A DNA stretch of 64,000 nt from Alphaproteobacteria bacterium (GCA_030429495.1 JAUIFH010000001.1:186001-250000), one strand, 5' to 3'. Positions 52,428 through 61,561 are shown, counted from the stretch's first letter. The notes: generated by a model not told the origin, from the letters alone. Translations and numbers: made by a program.

Positions 52428-53387
52428 ATGTGCAAGAACTGCGACTACACGATTCATGGCGCGCAGCATCATTTCGGCTGGGACAACACGATTGCCCCGG
52501 CCGAAAGGGTGGAGCCGGGCGCCACGATCCTGTTCCATTGCCATGATTCCTCGGCGGGCCAGCTAGGCCCGTCGTCAACCGTCGCGGACGTCGTGGCGCT
52601 GGACTTCGGCAAGATCAACCCGGTCTCCGGGCCGATCCATGTCGAGGGTGCGGTGCCCGGGGACGCGCTGAAGATCACAATCGAAAGCTTTGCACCGCAA
52701 CGCCATGGCGGTCGGGGCTTCGGCTGGACGGCGAACATTCCGGGTTTCGGGCTGCTTGCCGACCAGTTCACCGACCCGGCGCTTACCGTATGGTCCTATG
52801 ATCCCGACACGCTCGATCCGGCGCTCTGGGGCAGCGAGGGGCGCGTGCCGCTGAAACCGTTCGCGGGCACGATCGGCTGCGCCCCTGCAGAGCCAGGGCT
52901 GCATTCGGTGGTGCCGCCGCGCCGCGTCGGCGGCAATCTCGACATCCGCGACCTTGCCGCCGGCACCACGCTTTACCTGCCGGTGGAGGTGGCGGGCGCG
53001 CTGTTCAGCGTTGGTGATACCCACGCAGCACAGGGTGACGGCGAGGTCTGCGGCACGGCCATCGAAAGTCCGATGGATGTGGTCCTGACACTCGACGTCG
53101 TGAAAGGGGCGAACCTGAAGACACCGCGCTTTACCACGTCAGGCCCGGTCACGCGGCATCTGGATGCCAAGGGATACGAGGTCACGACCGGCATTGGCCC
53201 GGACCTGATGACGGCCGCACGCGACGCGGTGGCCGGCATGGTGGACCTGCTGACCGCGCAGCGAGGCATGGCGGCTGTCGATGCCTACATGCTTGTCTCG
53301 ACCTGCGGCGACCTGCGAATTTCCGAGATCGTTGATATGCCGAACTGGGTGGTCAGCTTCTACTTCCCGAGGGCCGTGTTCGAATGA
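52428..53387 (+). CDS. fmdA: Acetamidase/formamidase family enzyme
   Basis: Hydrolyses short amides such as formamide to ammonia and acid. The 319-residue protein has ILFHCHDSSAGQLGPSSTV, IHVEGAVPGDALKI, GFGLLADQFTDP and KPFAGTIGCAPAEPG. PPRRVGGNLDIRDLAAGTTLYLPVEVAGALFSVGDTHAAQGDGE is represented by GGNLDIRDL and SVGDTHAAQGDGEVCG. These are strong FmdA/AmdA motifs, with the metal-binding H/D residues present. It is 9 bases after the binding protein and overlaps the ATPase gene, so the operon imports and hydrolyses an amide. Confidence 0.92.
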   Translation: MCKNCDYTIHGAQHHFGWDNTIAPAERVEPGATILFHCHDSSAGQLGPSSTVADVVALDFGKINPVSGPIHVEGAVPGDALKITIESFAPQRHGGRGFGWTANIPGFGLLADQFTDPALTVWSYDPDTLDPALWGSEGRVPLKPFAGTIGCAPAEPGLHSVVPPRRVGGNLDIRDLAAGTTLYLPVEVAGALFSVGDTHAAQGDGEVCGTAIESPMDVVLTLDVVKGANLKTPRFTTSGPVTRHLDAKGYEVTTGIGPDLMTAARDAVAGMVDLLTAQRGMAAVDAYMLVSTCGDLRISEIVDMPNWVVSFYFPRAVFE

Positions 53388-55174
53388 ACGCCGATGCCAA
53401 ACAACCGTCCGAGGCCGCGCAATCGGCCCCGGACAGCGCCGAAGTTCTTCGGGTATCCGGGCTGAATATCGCGGTCAGGACCGAGCATGGCTTGAAACCG
53501 CTGGTCGAGGACATGAACCTGACGCTCCGGCGGGGCGAGACGCTTGCCATCGCCGGTGAAAGCGGTTCGGGAAAATCGCTCACGTCACTGGCGATCATGG
53601 GTCTGCTTCCGCCACCTGCGGTGCGCGTGACCTCCGGAACGATCCGGTTGGGGGATGTCGAGCTGACGGCCCTTCCCGAGGCCGAGATGCGCAGCGTGCG
53701 CGGCGACCGCGTGGCGATGATCTTTCAGGAGCCGATGACATCGTTGAACCCGGTTCTGACGATCGGTACGCAACTGACCGAGGCGATCCGGGCGCATGTA
53801 CCTGTCACGCGCGCGGAAGCCGCCGAACGTGCGATCGCGGCGCTGAAATCGGTCCGGATTTCCGAACCCGCAAAGCGGATGGGCCAGTATCCGCATGAAC
53901 TCTCCGGCGGGATGCGCCAACGGGTGATGATTTCGATGGCGCTCGCGCTGAAGCCCGAGGTGCTGATCGCGGACGAGCCCACGACTGCGCTTGACGTGAC
54001 GGTTCAGCGCGAAGTGCTTGATCTTCTGCGCGACCTGCAGCGCGAAACGGGGACGGCGATCCTTCTGATCACGCATGACATGGGTGTGGTGGCAGAGATG
54101 GCCGACCGCGTGATCGTCATGCGGGACGGCAAGATCGAGGAAGAGGGCACAACCCGCCGGATATTCACCTCTCCCGAACGCAGTTATACGCGCGACCTTC
54201 TGGCAGCGGTTCCGAGGTTGGGTGCGGGCGCAGCGCGTGGCGGGGCAGCGCCGGACGCCGCCGATCCGGTCGCCCGCCTGACGGATGTGTCGGTGCGCTA
54301 CGACCTTCACGGCGGGCTTCTTGGCCGCGTGACCCATCGGGTCCATGCTGTCGAGCGGGTAAGCTTCGATATCAGGCGCGGCGAGACCTTCGCGCTGGTC
54401 GGTGAATCCGGCTGCGGCAAGTCCACGATCGCGCGCGCGCTGGTTGGTCTTGTCCCGCATGAGGGGCGGATCGAAATCGCCGGAAAGCACCTTGCCGGGC
54501 TTGACGGCGCGGGGATGAAGGCCTTGCGGAGGAACATCCAGATCGTGTTCCAGGACCCGATGGCCGCGCTCGACGCGCGCATGAAAGTGGCCGATCTGGT
54601 CGCCGAACCTTTGCTGATTCACGGCCTGGGTGACGCCGGCGAACTCCGCGCCAGGACCGACGATCTTCTGAAGCGTGTCGGTCTTTCTCCCGATCACGGC
54701 GACCGCTATCCGCACGAGTTTTCGGGCGGGCAGCGCCAGCGGATCTGCATCGCCCGTGCGCTCGCCCTGCAACCCGACCTTATCATCGCCGATGAATCCG
54801 TCTCCGCACTTGACGTGTCCGTGCAGGCGCGTGTTCTCGAGTTGCTGGAGGCGCTGAAGACCGAGTTCGGAATGTCCTACCTGTTCATCTCGCACGACAT
54901 GGCGGTGGTCGAGAACATCTCGGACCGCGTCGCCGTGATGTACCTGGGCCAAATCGTCGAGATGGGCACGCGCGACCAGGTCTTCGGCAATCCGCAGCAC
55001 CCCTATACCCGCCGGCTGATCGACGCGGTGCCGATACCGGACCCGGATATCCGCCCCGCGCGAATCCAGTTCGGCGCGGGCGAAGTGGCAAGCCCGGTCT
55101 ATCCCGCCAATACCGGTCCGACCCCCGTCAGGCTGGTCGACCGGGGGGGTGGGCATCTGGCGGCGGAGCACTGA
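53384..55174 (+). CDS. Fused double ATP-binding protein (DppDF-like)
   Basis: A 596-residue protein with two full ABC ATPase domains. Domain 1 has Walker A GESGSGKS near residue 55, signature [15 protein letters not shown] and [14 protein letters not shown]. Domain 2 has GESGCGKST near 342, [15 protein letters not shown] and [14 protein letters not shown]. It energises the two permeases and ends the operon. The oligopeptide C-terminal segment [15 protein letters not shown] is present. Such fusions are common in alphaproteobacterial Dpp-type systems. Confidence 0.94.
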   Translation: MNADAKQPSEAAQSAPDSAEVLRVSGLNIAVRTEHGLKPLVEDMNLTLRRGETLAIAGESGSGKSLTSLAIMGLLPPPAVRVTSGTIRLGDVELTALPEAEMRSVRGDRVAMIFQEPMTSLNPVLTIGTQLTEAIRAHVPVTRAEAAERAIAALKSVRISEPAKRMGQYPHELSGGMRQRVMISMALALKPEVLIADEPTTALDVTVQREVLDLLRDLQRETGTAILLITHDMGVVAEMADRVIVMRDGKIEEEGTTRRIFTSPERSYTRDLLAAVPRLGAGAARGGAAPDAADPVARLTDVSVRYDLHGGLLGRVTHRVHAVERVSFDIRRGETFALVGESGCGKSTIARALVGLVPHEGRIEIAGKHLAGLDGAGMKALRRNIQIVFQDPMAALDARMKVADLVAEPLLIHGLGDAGELRARTDDLLKRVGLSPDHGDRYPHEFSGGQRQRICIARALALQPDLIIADESVSALDVSVQARVLELLEALKTEFGMSYLFISHDMAVVENISDRVAVMYLGQIVEMGTRDQVFGNPQHPYTRRLIDAVPIPDPDIRPARIQFGAGEVASPVYPANTGPTPVRLVDRGGGHLAAEH

Positions 55175-55195
55175 ACCGGCGCCCTGCCGTGCAGG

Positions 55196-55642
55196 TTATT
55201 TGACATCGCGTACCAGCAGTTTGCGGCCGTTGAATTCGCAGGTGTCGCCCGCCTTCTTGCCCTCCAGCGCCGCGTAGATCGGAGCGGCAGTCGAAATGCC
55301 GATGAAATTGCGGCCGGCGCATTCGAACGCGCCGGTCGATACCGCAACAACGAGGTAGCGGTCACCAAGATCTACTGCCGCGCCTTCCTCGACCTCGGAT
55401 TTCGGTCCGAAATCAATCTGCCTGAGCGCGCGCAGCTTGGCTTCGTTGTCGTGCGTGTTGTCGTCGAAAGCCTCCGCAAGATCGGCGGCGGTTTCGGCCT
55501 GAGCCTGTTCGTCAGCCTCGATCGGTTCGGTCCGGTCAAGCCGCGCCGCCTCAAGGAACTGCGCGTATTTCCGTTTTGCCTGCGCCAGATCGGCCTCGGC
55601 CAGGGCCATCATCGTCGCTCTGAGGTGTTCCTTGTCGATCAT
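55196..55642 (-). CDS. GreA/GreB C-terminal-domain-like protein
   Basis: A 148-residue soluble protein starting MIDKEHLRATMMALAEADLA. The helical N-terminal half is rich in Glu/Ala (EPIEADEQAQAETAADLAEAF). The C-terminal beta-rich half is GISTAAPIYAALEGKKAGDTCEFNGRKLLV, cited by PIYAALEGKKAGD, resembling the GreA/GreB FKBP-like domain. It may bind RNA polymerase; that is a weak inference. The ATG at 55642 is preferred to the longer frame start. It is convergent with the amide operon, with a 21-base gap. Confidence 0.65.
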   Translation of the reverse strand: MIDKEHLRATMMALAEADLAQAKRKYAQFLEAARLDRTEPIEADEQAQAETAADLAEAFDDNTHDNEAKLRALRQIDFGPKSEVEEGAAVDLGDRYLVVAVSTGAFECAGRNFIGISTAAPIYAALEGKKAGDTCEFNGRKLLVRDVK

Positions 55643-55742
55643 TGTTTTTCCTTTTCTGATGCAGTCGTTAAACTCGGTGTTCCGCACTGCTCTGAACCCT
55701 GCCGGACGGGATCATGGCAGACCAGCGAAGGGGGGACGAAAC

Positions 55743-56432
55743 TTGGGCGCTGCATTGTCGATTGCCGTCCTTTTCACGGTTTCCAGCACGATCGTCCGCG
55801 TTGCGAGCGTCGTTCTGGAGCATTCGGGCATTCCGATGTCGGTCGCCCGGATTCAGGCGTTGTCGGCGTTGAGCGGCACGGGTTTTACGACGACTGAATC
55901 CGAGATGATCCTTCTGACGCCTGTCCGGCGGAAGGTTCTGGCGACACTGATGATCGCGGGGAGTATCGGACTTGCATCCATCGCGGCGACGATCGTGGTC
56001 GGCGCCTTCGGGGTCAGCAAGACGCCCAACGGGCTGGCCGGACAGGTGGCCGCTATCGCCGCCGCAATCGTATACGGGCGCTACATCCTGCTTTCGCCGC
56101 GCGTCGATGCGTTTGTCTGCGGGTTCGCCTATCGCTGGCTGGAGCGCGAGGGCGAGGGCCGGTGCAGCTTCACTGTCGTTCACCGTCTTGCCGAGGATTG
56201 GCTGATCGCCGAACACCTTCTGCGGGAGGATATTGCGGCGGAGCCTGCGGAATGGTCCTTCGAAGGGCTGACGCCCCTTGGCGTCCGCGACCCGGTTTCG
56301 GGCGAGGCCGAACACCCCTGGAGCGGCGCACGGCCGGAACGTGGGCAGGCACTTGTCCTTCTCGGGCCAATCGCGGCCCATTCCAGCTTCGCGGACCGCT
56401 ATGGAAGTACGGCGTTTGGCCGGGGTCACTGA
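55743..56432 (+). CDS. Small membrane protein with cytoplasmic domain (TrkA-C-like)
   Basis: A 229-residue protein with a TTG start, chosen because of GGGGGGA seven bases upstream and the hydrophobic start LGAALSIAVLFTVSSTIV. Two to four helices (about 5-25, 60-85, 92-112) are followed by a soluble C-terminal part. QALSALSGTGFTTTESEMI and LTPVRRKVLATLMIAG resemble a family of TrkA-C-domain membrane proteins. It is 3 bases from a CorA/ZntB-type gene, so ion homeostasis is likely. Function is not known. Confidence 0.6.
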   Translation: MGAALSIAVLFTVSSTIVRVASVVLEHSGIPMSVARIQALSALSGTGFTTTESEMILLTPVRRKVLATLMIAGSIGLASIAATIVVGAFGVSKTPNGLAGQVAAIAAAIVYGRYILLSPRVDAFVCGFAYRWLEREGEGRCSFTVVHRLAEDWLIAEHLLREDIAAEPAEWSFEGLTPLGVRDPVSGEAEHPWSGARPERGQALVLLGPIAAHSSFADRYGSTAFGRGH

Positions 56433-56435
56433 TCC

Positions 56436-57371
56436 ATGAAGGACGCGCAGACGAACCCGGGCTTCATCCACTTGTTCGAACTTGGCAGCGGCGCGCTGTC
56501 CTGGCTGCACATGTGCATCCGTCACGAAGAGACCAGCCGCTTCCTGATGGATGAGGTTGCGCTGGACGATCTGATCGTCGACGCGATGATCGAGGAGGAT
56601 ACCCGATCGCGCATCCGGGTGCGTCCGGACGGGATCATGGTCTTGCTGAAGGCCATGCATGTGCAGGGTGAGGACATGGCGATGCCCGAGGACATGATCT
56701 CGCTCCGCATATGGATCGACGAGCACCGCATCATCACCACGCGCGAGGCCGACATCGACCCGATCCGCGAGATGGTCCGGCGCATCGGGGCGGGCCGTGG
56801 ACCAGAGAATGCAGGCGCATTCCTGGCGGACCTCATCGAACTCCATCTCGATGAGGTCGACCCCTATATCGAACGGCTTGAGGATTCGGTGAACCACCTC
56901 GACCGTAAGGTAGCCGTGCACGATCTTGAAGAAAGCTGCCCCCGGCTCTCGGACACGCAGTTGCAGATCAGCGCGTTCCTGCGCCACCTCGAACCGCAGC
57001 GGCATGTGTTGCAGGTTCTGTCCGCGCTCGACCACCCAGTCCTTGCGGACCGGGACCGCACACGTTTCGACAATGCGCTGAACCAGTTGCTGCGGATACT
57101 CGAAACGCTCCAAAGCCTGCGTGAGCGTTCCGACATCCTGAACGACCAGATGACGAGGATACAGGATCGTCAGCTTGCGCGAACGTCCTACATCTTCGCT
57201 GTCGCGGCGACGGTCTTCCTGCCGCTCGGTTTCGTCACCGGCCTGTTCGGCGTGAACCTTCTGGGAATTCCCATGTCCGGTCATCCGCAAGGCTTCGCGA
57301 TCCTTCTCGGCGTCTGCGCACTGGTCAGTGTGGTGCTTCTGGCATTCTTCCGGTGGCGCCGCTGGTTCTGA
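56436..57371 (+). CDS. CorA/ZntB-type divalent metal transporter
   Basis: A 311-residue protein with a long soluble N-terminal domain (helical in LDRKVAVHDLEESCP and RLLRILETLQSLRERSDIL). Two C-terminal helices flank the motif GLFGVNLLGIP. The GVN form is typical of ZntB-like members, in contrast to the RMN of the CorA-like protein at 43 kb. The FRWRRWF tail is as expected. Metal could be Mg, Zn or other. It is coupled to the preceding membrane protein gene. Confidence 0.85.
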   Translation: MKDAQTNPGFIHLFELGSGALSWLHMCIRHEETSRFLMDEVALDDLIVDAMIEEDTRSRIRVRPDGIMVLLKAMHVQGEDMAMPEDMISLRIWIDEHRIITTREADIDPIREMVRRIGAGRGPENAGAFLADLIELHLDEVDPYIERLEDSVNHLDRKVAVHDLEESCPRLSDTQLQISAFLRHLEPQRHVLQVLSALDHPVLADRDRTRFDNALNQLLRILETLQSLRERSDILNDQMTRIQDRQLARTSYIFAVAATVFLPLGFVTGLFGVNLLGIPMSGHPQGFAILLGVCALVSVVLLAFFRWRRWF

Positions 57372-57405
57372 CTGAGACAAGCGGGGGCGGCCGTGGACCC
57401 GCCCA

Positions 57406-57720
57406 TCACGCGCCGCCGCGTGTTTTCGCGTGGTGCTCGACCACTTCGGCAACGACGACATCGTATTCCAGGAACACATCGGCTTTGCCGCGTTCCTTGG
57501 CGTATTTGTGTTCGGGATGGACGTCCCATTCCTCGATGGCCTCGAAACTCTCGAAATAGCCGATGAGGACCGCCTCTCCGTCTGCGGCGGTGAAGACCTT
57601 GTGGCTGATATATCCTTTCAGCCCGCGCACGATGGTGACCATCCGCGTATAGAGGTCATCGAACTCACCCTTGAAATCCGGGTCGACGCGGTGCCGGAAC
57701 ACTTCGACATGCATGGCCAT
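57406..57720 (-). CDS. Antibiotic-biosynthesis-monooxygenase-fold protein
   Basis: A 104-residue ABM-like dimeric alpha/beta-barrel protein. It starts MAMHVEVFRHRVDPDFKGEF and has GLKGYISHKVFTAADGEAVLIGYFESFEAIEEW, cited by GYFESFEAIEEWDVHPEHK. The spacing of aromatic and His residues matches the superfamily, but no activity can be assigned. It is 23 bases after the antiporter gene, the last gene of the stress operon. Confidence 0.7.
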   Translation of the reverse strand: MAMHVEVFRHRVDPDFKGEFDDLYTRMVTIVRGLKGYISHKVFTAADGEAVLIGYFESFEAIEEWDVHPEHKYAKERGKADVFLEYDVVVAEVVEHHAKTRGGA

Positions 57721-57743
57721 CTACTATTCTCCTCCTTGGCAGA

Positions 57744-58946
57744 TTAACGGGGTTTGGACATTCGTCCGATGCGCGTGGCAAGCGGGTTGGCGGATAGCCC
57801 GTGCAGCAGGATCGACATGCCGACGGTCAGAGAGACGCAGGCAAGCAGTTCCTCTTCACCGGGGAAATCGAACTCATCAATCATGATGAGAGTGAAGAGG
57901 ATCGAGGCAAGCCCGCGCGGGCCGAACCATCCGAGGAACAGCTTCTCGTGCGTGGGCAAGCCCGATCCGGCGAGCGACACGAAGATCGGCAGAACGCGGA
58001 CGATCGTCAGAAACAGAAACGCCAGAACAACCGTGCCGTCGCCGACATGGCGAAGGCCGTCAGGCAGCAGGAACGCGCCGAACACGAAAAAGGCGGACAT
58101 GGTGAGAATCTGGCCGGCGCCTTCCATGAACTCCCTCACGAAGTGAATATCGTGCCGGTAGGTGTTGCCGAACGTCATCCCGGCAACGAACGCGGCGATG
58201 AAACCATTGCCGCGGATCAGTGTCGCGAGCAGGAAGGCAGCGAAGGCAGTGCACAGGAATATCACTCCTGTCGCGGCCTCTGCCGTCATGTCATGGTTCT
58301 GCGCCCAGTCCAGCAGGCGCGCGACGATCCACCCCACCGCGATCCCCGCAACCGGTGCGAGAACAATCTCGGTGATCGCCTCCAGCGCCAGTCCATGAGT
58401 GTCGGCGGGGCCCATCGTCGCGGAAGCAAGGATCGCCCCGAACAGGACGAACGGCAGGGCCAGCCCGTCGTTCAGCCCACTTTCGACATTGATGCTGCGG
58501 GCGAGGTGTCCGGGGACGTCGGGACTCGTCACTACCGATTGGCCGAGTGCCGCATCGGTCGGGGTCAGCAGCGCCGCCGTCAGCAGCGCCATCGCCAGCC
58601 CCGATCCGGGGTTCAGGCCGTAGGCGACCGCAGTTCCGAGGGCGACAGTCAGCGGCATGCCGATCACGAGCATCCGCGCGGGGATTGTCCAACTGGACGC
58701 GAGCTTGCGGAACCGGACATGGCTGGCGTCGGAGAACAGGACGAGGATCAGCGTGACTTCGGCCAGCTGCCGCTTGCCTTCGCTGAGCAGTCCGGGATCG
58801 GAATACATGGTCAGCGGCCTTGAAAGGACAAGGCCAAAGGCCGTGAACAAGATCGGCAGCGTCAGGATGCTGCGCCCAAGGGCTTTGCTGAACAGCGAAT
58901 AGGCCGCGAAGGCCACCAGGACGGCGAGGGCAAGGAACGGCGTCAT
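57744..58946 (-). CDS. Cation/proton antiporter (CPA family)
   Basis: Inner-membrane Na+ or K+/H+ antiporter of 400 residues with about 12 hydrophobic helices. SRPLTMYSDPGLLSEGKRQLAEVTLILVLFSDA-type residues and LLTPTDAALGQSVV (ion-binding region) are seen. NVESGLNDGLALPFVLFGAILA is the CPA1 landmark, and WFGPRGLASILFTLIM occurs near the end. It starts 2 bases after msrA, in the SelO/redox operon. The link suggests pH or salt stress. There is no C-terminal TrkA-N regulatory domain. Confidence 0.88.
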   Translation of the reverse strand: MTPFLALAVLVAFAAYSLFSKALGRSILTLPILFTAFGLVLSRPLTMYSDPGLLSEGKRQLAEVTLILVLFSDASHVRFRKLASSWTIPARMLVIGMPLTVALGTAVAYGLNPGSGLAMALLTAALLTPTDAALGQSVVTSPDVPGHLARSINVESGLNDGLALPFVLFGAILASATMGPADTHGLALEAITEIVLAPVAGIAVGWIVARLLDWAQNHDMTAEAATGVIFLCTAFAAFLLATLIRGNGFIAAFVAGMTFGNTYRHDIHFVREFMEGAGQILTMSAFFVFGAFLLPDGLRHVGDGTVVLAFLFLTIVRVLPIFVSLAGSGLPTHEKLFLGWFGPRGLASILFTLIMIDEFDFPGEEELLACVSLTVGMSILLHGLSANPLATRIGRMSKPR

Positions 58947-58948
58947 GA

Positions 58949-59434
58949 CTACGTATCCTTCATTAGGGCCGGAAGCTGCCGCCGCAGCTTCGCAAGCTTC
59001 GGGTCGATATAGGTCTGGCAGAACGGTCGGCCGGGGTCTTTCGCGTAGTAGTCGTGGAATCGCTCATCGGACGGTTTGAACGATCGGTGCGGGAGGATGC
59101 GGGTCACGAACGGCGTCCCCGTCTCGGCCGACAGGTCTTGCAAGTGTTTGCGCGCCTGATCCGCCTGCTCCGGGTCGAAGGTATAGATTGCGCTGCGGTA
59201 CTTCCCGCGCAACTTGTGATCGGACGTGCTGGCATGGGTCAGCAGATGGGCGAGGATCAGCGCGCGCAGGTCCGCGACCTCGGCGTCGAATGTCACCATC
59301 ACGGCTTCGGACAAGCCGTCATCTGGTGGGTCAGAGGCGATGAAGCCCTGTGCGGCATTCTCGACGCCGCGCAGCGACTGGAACACCGCCTCGGTGCACC
59401 AGTGGCATCCGCCGCCGAATCCGATGCGCTGCAC
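58949..59434 (-). CDS. msrA: Peptide-methionine (S)-S-oxide reductase
   Basis: Repairs oxidised methionine. The 161-residue protein has GFGGGCHWCTEAVFQSLRGV with the catalytic cysteine C10 and a second at C13. DHKLRGKYRSAIYTFDPEQ and FVTRILPHRSFKPSDERFHDYYAKDPGRPFC, in shortened form FHDYYAKDPGRPFC, follow. The catalytic motif is GCHWC instead of the common GCFWG. It is 3 bases after the AhpD-like gene and 2 before the antiporter. Confidence 0.9.
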   Translation of the reverse strand: MQRIGFGGGCHWCTEAVFQSLRGVENAAQGFIASDPPDDGLSEAVMVTFDAEVADLRALILAHLLTHASTSDHKLRGKYRSAIYTFDPEQADQARKHLQDLSAETGTPFVTRILPHRSFKPSDERFHDYYAKDPGRPFCQTYIDPKLAKLRRQLPALMKDT

Positions 59435-59437
59435 CGC

Positions 59438-59896
59438 TCAGCCCGCCACCGGAACGGCGCCCTGGGCGAGTTTCAAGCGCGTCCAGACATTCATGTTGAT
59501 GACGATCGCGGCGATCTCGGCAATCGCCTTTGCATCGAAATGCGACGTCAGCGCCGCGTGCGTGGCAGGAAAGGCCCGCAGATCGTAGTTCGTCAGCGCT
59601 TCGCAATAAGCCAACGCCTCACGCTCGGCGTCGGTGAACATCGTGCTTTCGCGCCAGCTGGCGAGGTGGGCGACCTTCTCGGTCGCGATTCCCTGATCCT
59701 GCGCGGCTTTCGTGTGCAGGATCAGGCAATAGGAACACGCGTTGATCTGCGCGACACGCAGCCGCAGCAACTGCGCCAGTTGCCCGTCTACCGTCAGGTC
59801 CGCCGTGTAGCCCACGGACTTCGCCATCTGTTTGGCGAGGTCGTGAAACTCGACCAGATCCGGATCGAACCGCGTGTTTTCGAAGGTCACATTCAT
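59438..59896 (-). CDS. AhpD/carboxymuconolactone decarboxylase-like protein with CxxC
   Basis: A 152-residue helical protein with the redox motif INACSYCLILHTKAA (C54, C57, H61), characteristic of alkylhydroperoxidase-type CMD proteins. The C-terminal half has YCEALTNYDLRAFPATHAAL and the conserved AEIAAIVINMNVWTRL. The ATG at 59896 overlaps the upstream fusion-gene stop (ATGA). It probably reduces peroxides, unlike the CxxC-lacking CMD at 26.2 kb. Confidence 0.85.
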   Translation of the reverse strand: MNVTFENTRFDPDLVEFHDLAKQMAKSVGYTADLTVDGQLAQLLRLRVAQINACSYCLILHTKAAQDQGIATEKVAHLASWRESTMFTDAEREALAYCEALTNYDLRAFPATHAALTSHFDAKAIAEIAAIVINMNVWTRLKLAQGAVPVAG

Positions 59897-60426
59897 ACTC
59901 GTTCCCCCAGATTGAATTTCCTGCGCCATTCAGGCCGCGTCGATGCAACGCGCCGCATGAACGGGCAGGTGATGCGTATTTCATGCGGGCGGGTTTCGAC
60001 CTCTTCCAGGACCTCGGTCACAAACCGCGTGCCCAGACCGGAGCCGCGCAGGCTTCCGTCCACCTCCACATGGGTCAGGACCATCCGGTCGCCCTGACAG
60101 ACATAGCTGACGAACGCATCCGCAGACGCCATGTGTCGGACGAAGCGTTGCGAGTGTTCGTCGTGGATCAGCCCGGGGTCGTAGAGGCCCGCGCGCGCAA
60201 GCGCCTTGTCGAGGTCCGGCAGCAGCGGGTTCCGCAGCTTTCGGCCCTTGATCGCGAAAGTGGGAAACTTGGTCGGGCTGCCTGCAAGCTCCGTCAGCCG
60301 GCGCGCGGCATCCACGTCCCGATCCACCTCGGCCAGTTCATAGGGCAGGCCGCGCTCCTCAAGCGCGGCCTGATAGAACCGCGTCTTCGGACACCGCACT
60401 TCACCGAAAAGGGTGATATCAGCCAT
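59893..60426 (-). CDS. Glutaredoxin - GNAT acetyltransferase fusion
   Basis: A 177-residue fusion. Residues 1-80 form a glutaredoxin-like domain (ITLFGEVRCPKTRFYQAAL with C12 of CPKT, and a cis-proline region TKFPTFAI), monothiol in form. Residues 85-177 are a COG2388-type Gcn5-like acetyltransferase (VDGSLRGSGLGTRFV acetyl-CoA loop; ITCPFMRRV and RPEWRRKF). It overlaps the oxidoreductase by 8 bases upstream and the AhpD-like gene by 4 downstream. Function of the combined protein is unknown. Confidence 0.8.
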   Translation of the reverse strand: MADITLFGEVRCPKTRFYQAALEERGLPYELAEVDRDVDAARRLTELAGSPTKFPTFAIKGRKLRNPLLPDLDKALARAGLYDPGLIHDEHSQRFVRHMASADAFVSYVCQGDRMVLTHVEVDGSLRGSGLGTRFVTEVLEEVETRPHEIRITCPFMRRVASTRPEWRRKFNLGERV

Positions 60427-61543
60427 CGGCGGCCAGCCTCCGCGCGTCGCGAAGCGATAGCCCGGTCCGGCCGAGCGGCGGGGCGGTGAACATCGCATAG
60501 GTCGCCGGCCGCTGATCGGCGTCGCTCCACTGATGCAGGTCGCGCAGGCCGTCCAGTTCGGCCAGGACGCTCTCGTGGTCGTGGTAGCTGGTATGGGTGA
60601 AGGCGCCACGCCGGTTCACGTCGCCGAGTGCCCAGATGCCGTTCACGTTGGTTCTCAGATGCGCGTCGGTCGGGATGTAGCCCCGCTTTTCGAGCGTGAC
60701 GCCGACCGCGTCGAGGTTCAGCCGGTCGGTGTTCGGCACCCGGCCGGTGGCGAACAGGACATGGCTGCCCGCGATCTCCTGCCCGTTCTCAAGCGTCATC
60801 AGGACGCCGCGCATGTTACGCGCGACCCCGGCGATTGCCGCGTCGAGATGAAGGGTGATCCCCTCGTCGCGCATGATGTCGGCGATGATGCCCGAGATGT
60901 CCTCATCCTCGCGGTCGGCAAGGTGGCTTCCGCGATGAACAATCGTGATCTTCGATCCGAGGCGACGGAATATCTGGCCCATCTCCAGCCCGATATAGCT
61001 GCCACCGACCACGATCAGATGGTCCGGCCGTTCCGTCAGCGACAGGAGCGAGGCATTGTGGAGATGGGGCACGCCGTCGAGCAGCGGCACCGGCGGAACC
61101 GGCGCGCGTGTGCCGGTGTTCAGGAACACCCGATCCGCGAGAATGCGTCCATCATCGACACCAACGACAAAGCCGCCCCCTTCATAGTGACCCTGAAGGC
61201 TTCCCCGGCCGCGAATGACCTCAACACCGTCGGTTCCGCCCAGCCAGTCGGAAAGCCCGGCACGCGCGGTATCGACACGATCTCGCATCCGGGCCATCGC
61301 CGCGGCGAAACCCACCTCGCCCGGCCCGCTGCGGATGCCGAAATCACCCGCGCGCCGGACAAGATGCGCGACGCGCGCCGATTTCCTCAACGTCTTGGTC
61401 GGGGTGCAGCCGGTGTTCACGCAGGTTCGGCCCAGCCGGTCAGCTTCGATCAGTGCGACCCGCTGGCCGCGCTTTGCAAGCCCTACGGCCAGCGAGGGTG
61501 CGGCCTGACCGGAGCCGATAATGACGCTGTCATACTTTTCCAT
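60419..61543 (-). CDS. Pyridine nucleotide-disulfide oxidoreductase, C-terminally short
   Basis: A 374-residue class-I flavoprotein of the mercuric/dihydrolipoamide reductase type. The FAD motif is VIIGSGQAAPSLAVGL, the redox disulfide CVNTGCTPTKT (C41, C46), and the NAD(P) loop IVVGGSYIGLEMGQIF. ILFATGRVPNTDRLNLD and GIWALGDVNRRGAF are present. The usual family length is about 450-460. It stops soon after APPLGRTGLSL, so most of the dimerisation domain, including the HPT..E catalytic motif, is missing. The next gene overlaps its end, and no remainder is found downstream. Confidence 0.85.
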   Translation of the reverse strand: MEKYDSVIIGSGQAAPSLAVGLAKRGQRVALIEADRLGRTCVNTGCTPTKTLRKSARVAHLVRRAGDFGIRSGPGEVGFAAAMARMRDRVDTARAGLSDWLGGTDGVEVIRGRGSLQGHYEGGGFVVGVDDGRILADRVFLNTGTRAPVPPVPLLDGVPHLHNASLLSLTERPDHLIVVGGSYIGLEMGQIFRRLGSKITIVHRGSHLADREDEDISGIIADIMRDEGITLHLDAAIAGVARNMRGVLMTLENGQEIAGSHVLFATGRVPNTDRLNLDAVGVTLEKRGYIPTDAHLRTNVNGIWALGDVNRRGAFTHTSYHDHESVLAELDGLRDLHQWSDADQRPATYAMFTAPPLGRTGLSLRDARRLAADG

Positions 61544-61561
61544 TGTCACGGTCCTCATTGA

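Noticed and set aside
53585-55171. A 528-residue minus-strand frame across the fused ATPase gene
   Set aside because: Mirrors the ABC ATPase codons; no domain features of its own.
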